Shown here piece by piece: positions 61,254 through 64,000 of a DNA stretch of 64,000 nucleotides. Below the pieces are notes generated by a model. That model saw nothing but the letters and a program-made list of their open reading frames with translations, searched no databases and had not been told where the DNA came from. This DNA comes from Rhodobacter maris. Lineage in GTDB: Bacteria; Pseudomonadota; Alphaproteobacteria; Rhodobacterales; Rhodobacteraceae. Position 1 is the stretch's first letter; each line of letters starts with the position of its first letter. The DNA is taken from assembly GCF_900217815.1 (NCBI RefSeq), contig NZ_OBMT01000005.1:124001-188000 (forward strand), written 5' to 3'. The position numbers and the translations under genes are program-made.

Positions 61254-62593
61254 GGCCGGTCTTCCCCCTTGCCTTCCGCCGTCCGTGCCTCCGTCGGCAC
61301 CGCGTCAATCGCCGGTGCGGCGCTGTCGGACGGTGTCGGCTCCGTCGGCATCGCGGCGAGCATGTGCAGATGGTCCGAGGCGGCGCTCAACCGCGAGGTG
61401 ACCCGGCGCAGCAAGGCGTCAAGCGTCTGCTTTTCGGTCTGCAACGCCTCGAACCGACCGCGCAGATCAAGCAGATCCGACTGTGCCGCGGCCTGACTGC
61501 GCATCGCGACGCCGAGGTCGAGATCTTTCTGTTCGAGCTTCTCCGCCATGCGCTTTTGTGCGGCCTCGGCGTCCTCCATCCGGGTCGCGCGCTGGCTCAG
61601 GATAGACTCAGCCGTTTTGGCCCGGGTCTCCATCGCGGTGAGCGCCTCGCGCAATGTCGCGGTTTCCGCCTTCGAGCCGTTCAGCGCCTGTTGCGCTGCC
61701 TCGCGCGCCTGCGCCTGAGCGCTCCTCTCGACCTCAAGCGTCTTGACGCGGATTTCACTTCGTTTGAGCGCAGTCTCGGCACTCTGCGCCCGAGCCTCCA
61801 TCGCCGTGAGCCTGTCGGCAAGCGCGGCTTGCGCGGCCCCGGCCTCGGCTTCAATTGCAGCGCGTTGCGCTTCCAGCCTCTCGCACTGGCGTGCCTGCTC
61901 CGCACCTTGCGCCTCCAGCGCTTCGGCCCGGGCGACCTGCCGATCCAGCTCCTCGCGGGTCTTGCGCAGCTGTTGGGCAACCACGTCGATTTCGAATGTC
62001 AGTTCCGGCCAGTCGGGATCGTGCAGATCCTCGGCGATCATCCGCAGTCCCTCCGCCTCGGCCCAGTTGCGCAGGTTGGCCACAGAAGAGCCGCCCTCGA
62101 ACATTTCTTCGGCCGGACAGCGCAGCCGGATCCGGTCGATCCGCTCCAGCGCCCCGGCCTCAAGCAGCCCCTGCAGGATCGCCATCTCCGCGCCCGGTGC
62201 ATCAATCCACAAGTGCTGCGGGCGCGGCAGCGGGCCGATCCGGGCGATCAGCTCCGCGGGCGTGATCACCTCGACATGCAGGCTGGAGCGCAATTGCAGC
62301 CCGGGCAAAAGCGCGCGCAGCGCCGGCGTCGGGCGGCGCAGGCTGCGCAGGCCGGGGAAATTGAAGCTTGAGAGATCCGCATGACCGGGCGCGGCATCAA
62401 TGCCGAAAGGAAGCACCTTCACGCTCTCGCGCGACGCGAATTGCCGCTCCATCCGCACGGCCAGATCAGGGTTGGGTTCCACAAGCACCACGGCGCCCGG
62501 GGCCGCCGCGATGAGCGGAGCGAGCGCCTCCAAGGGCGGCGGGCCGATCAGCACGAGGCTTGCCGGTGGCGCGTCGCGAAAAGCTTGGGGCAT
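61250..62593 (-). CDS. FkbM-like domain with long C-terminal coiled coil
   Basis: The 447-residue product has an FkbM-type methyltransferase-like part at ~10-200: VVLVEPNPDLAVRMERQF, KVLPFGIDAAPGHADLSSF, LWIDAPGAEMAILQGLLEAG. The glycine-rich SAM loop is degenerate, so activity is doubtful. Residues ~205-410 are an almost unbroken heptad coiled coil rich in Ala, Glu, Gln and Arg, about 300 A if fully helical. It is followed by the sulfotransferase gene with a 4-bp overlap. A coiled coil after a methyltransferase recalls WbdD, where it sets O-antigen length; that comparison is inference. Confidence 0.75.
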   Translation of the reverse strand: MPQAFRDAPPASLVLIGPPPLEALAPLIAAAPGAVVLVEPNPDLAVRMERQFASRESVKVLPFGIDAAPGHADLSSFNFPGLRSLRRPTPALRALLPGLQLRSSLHVEVITPAELIARIGPLPRPQHLWIDAPGAEMAILQGLLEAGALERIDRIRLRCPAEEMFEGGSSVANLRNWAEAEGLRMIAEDLHDPDWPELTFEIDVVAQQLRKTREELDRQVARAEALEAQGAEQARQCERLEAQRAAIEAEAGAAQAALADRLTAMEARAQSAETALKRSEIRVKTLEVERSAQAQAREAAQQALNGSKAETATLREALTAMETRAKTAESILSQRATRMEDAEAAQKRMAEKLEQKDLDLGVAMRSQAAAQSDLLDLRGRFEALQTEKQTLDALLRRVTSRLSAASDHLHMLAAMPTEPTPSDSAAPAIDAVPTEARTAEGKGEDRP

Positions 62594-62689
62594 GAGAACT
62601 TCTCTGAATGGAGCTGGGCGTTACGCAACTTAGGCCACATTCATGCGTCAATTGCAACGCACCCACCCGCGCCGTGCGGTGCCATCGCC

Positions 62690-63724
62690 TCAGTGCGCGG
62701 GCAGCGATGCCTCGCAGACCGCGACGAGTTCGTCCCAAAGCGCCGTGGCGAGGCGGCGTTGTTCGCGAGAGAGCGCCGCGGCTGTGCCGAAAAGCCGCGC
62801 CATCTGCGCCTGCGTCGCGATATAGCCTTCCCGGAACGCCGCGTCGGGGTGAAACGCGTCGAGCGCTGCGGCCCCCTCGTCGGGCGTGAGGCCCCAGAGG
62901 TTGATGATCCCGCCCGATACCAGCCCGTGCACAAGGTGCGCGGGATCGGCCACATAGATCGGCACCGCTCCAAGCGCGAAACTGTCGAAGATCTTTTCCG
63001 AGACGTAATTGCGCTGATGGGTGTTCTCGATCGCCGAAAGCACGCGGCAGCGCCCGTCGAGGTCGAGAAATTTCTCCAGGTGCCAGTCGGGCAGGCTCTG
63101 GCGCCGGGGCAGATCATTCCAGCCTGCGCCCATCCGGAGCACTCTGCCCCGGTTGCAGGCGAGCGCAAGGCGGGTGCGCCAGCTGCCGAGCCCGAGGATC
63201 TCGCCACCGCCGCGGCAGATGTCGAACTTCGCCTCGTTGCGATATTCGGCAACGAAGGCAATGTCGCGCTCGGCGGCATCCCAGCGCGCCGCCCAATCCG
63301 CCGCGCTCAGGGCCGCATTGCGGTGAAACCAGGTGGCATAGCGGGTGAAAAAACGCCGGTCGGTGAGCAGAAAATAGGGGATCTCGGCGAAATCATAGAG
63401 GCGCGAAGTGGCGTGGTTGAGGAAGGTGAAGGGCAGAGGGCCCGTCTCGGTGCGGTGGATCTGCACGCGGGTGAGCGGGTCTGCCGCCCAGACACTGTCC
63501 CAGAACGGCTCTTCGGAAAGCAGGACGAGGCGCTGGCCGCGCCCGAGCCGGGCCCTCAGCGCCGCACCATGCCGGTCCAGATCCTTGCTGTGGGCGAGCA
63601 CCACAAGATCAGCCGCCTCGAGCTTGTCGGTCAGAGTGATCCTGTCTGAGCAGAGTGTGCGGATCGGCGCATAGGCGAGCGGCTGGCGGTGGCTGTAGTC
63701 GCCGAACGGGTAGACCTTCAACAT
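62690..63724 (-). CDS. GT10 fucosyltransferase-like protein
   Basis: A 344-residue soluble protein of the GT10 (alpha-1,3/4-fucosyltransferase) type. It has VLLSEEPFWDSVW, the segment LPDWHLEKFLDLDGRCRVLS, and the donor motif IENTHQRNYVSEKIFDSFAL then GAVPIYVADP. It lines up along most of its length with domain 3 of the 1141-residue protein, including the start YPFGDYSHRQPLAY versus [17 protein letters not shown]-fucose from Gmd-Fcl is the likely donor. It is upstream of the coiled-coil gene with a 96-bp gap. Confidence 0.85.
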   Translation of the reverse strand: MLKVYPFGDYSHRQPLAYAPIRTLCSDRITLTDKLEAADLVVLAHSKDLDRHGAALRARLGRGQRLVLLSEEPFWDSVWAADPLTRVQIHRTETGPLPFTFLNHATSRLYDFAEIPYFLLTDRRFFTRYATWFHRNAALSAADWAARWDAAERDIAFVAEYRNEAKFDICRGGGEILGLGSWRTRLALACNRGRVLRMGAGWNDLPRRQSLPDWHLEKFLDLDGRCRVLSAIENTHQRNYVSEKIFDSFALGAVPIYVADPAHLVHGLVSGGIINLWGLTPDEGAAALDAFHPDAAFREGYIATQAQMARLFGTAAALSREQRRLATALWDELVAVCEASLPAH

Positions 63725-63864
63725 CGCCTCGCCTTCCGTGCTGCTCCGGCGCCCTTATAGGCGGCGGGGCAGGGCGGCGGAAGGGGCTGGAATGGCGCGC
63801 GCGTTCGGGGCTAAGTGGCAGACGGGGCCCCGCGGCAGGCGAAGCAAGGGGCCGCGGAGGGCAG

Positions 63865-64000
63865 ATGGCGCAACAACCGGCAGAAATGGATCCGGCGGCA
63901 GAGGTGGAAATCCTGATGGCGCATCTGCGCGATGTTCAGGGCCAACTCGAACAGGAATACCGCGCGCGGCGCGCGCTCGAGGCGCGTATCGCGCCGCTGG
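63865..64000 (+). CDS. Coiled-coil protein, 5' end only (cut by window edge)
   Basis: An open frame that starts at ATG 63865 with GGAGG 4 nt upstream and runs off the right edge. The 45 visible residues are polar and helical (VEILMAHLRDVQGQLEQEYR, RRALEARIAP), with heptad spacing suggesting a coiled coil. No family can be named. It is divergent from the GT10 gene and probably continues the glycan locus. Confidence 0.6.
   Translation, partial: MAQQPAEMDPAAEVEILMAHLRDVQGQLEQEYRARRALEARIAPL

Noticed and set aside
1..64000. CRISPR arrays, insertion sequences, prophage or integrase genes
   Set aside because: No regularly spaced repeats, transposase motifs or terminal inverted repeats were noticed on either strand by reading; a full repeat search was not possible.

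Overview
The window is high-GC DNA (about two-thirds G+C by eye) that reads as a chromosomal segment of a flagellated alphaproteobacterium of the Rhodobacteraceae type. The clues are the flagellin-flaF-flbT-DUF1217 gene order, a hemD-Mic60-hemY heme cluster, a two-domain malic enzyme, alphaproteobacterial-type long PstA and PstC proteins, and CtrA-like boxes near flagellar genes. I saw no insertion sequence, phage gene, CRISPR array or rRNA. The only tRNA found is tRNA-Thr(CGT).

Layout. 1-452: 3' end of ubiB. 453-7446: first flagellar block (flgD and fliK on the minus strand; flgJ-like, flgN-like, flagellin, flaF, flbT and a DUF1217 protein on the plus strand). 7552-32657: housekeeping genes. 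These are a HemS-like heme protein; a minus-strand chain of hemW, ridA, rdgB and rph; hrcA-grpE; mutS; maeB; a PfkB-family kinase; the phosphate operon pstSCAB-phoU-phoB with a Pho box; a CbiX-like gene; a 374-bp gene-free stretch with a promoter-like sequence and several inverted repeats; EVE, YciI, gpsA and tsaD; and hemD, mic60 and hemY. 32701-47243: tRNA-Thr and the second flagellar block. On the minus strand this holds flgB-flgC-fliE-fliQ-flgF-flgG-flgA-flgH-fliL, then a motor-accessory operon (second fliL, a small coiled-coil protein, a MotE-like protein, motA and a 788-residue periplasmic protein). On the plus strand it holds fliI and fliF-fliH-fliN-fliP. 47234-48178: msrB-msrA.

48246-64000 is a glycan locus, and the most unusual part of the window. 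It encodes GDP-fucose synthesis (gmd and fcl), a stand-alone GT10 fucosyltransferase-like protein, and an 1141-residue protein that joins a GT2 domain, an exostosin-like domain and a GT10-like domain. It also has a 935-residue protein with two tandem SGNH-like units followed by a sulfotransferase domain, a second sulfotransferase, a pyruvyltransferase-methyltransferase fusion, GT8- and GT25-like transferases, and an FkbM-like protein with a long coiled coil. Together these look like a system that builds and decorates a fucose-containing, probably sulfated glycan. No flippase, polymerase or export gene lies in the window. The locus directly follows the flagellar genes, so the product could be a surface polysaccharide or a decoration of flagellin; the sequence does not decide between them.

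Many flagellar essentials (fliG, fliM, flhA, flhB, fliR, flgE, flgI, flgK, flgL, motB) are absent here and must lie outside the window. The start codons given are my choices from ribosome-binding sites and gene overlaps. Some differ from the longest possible frame.
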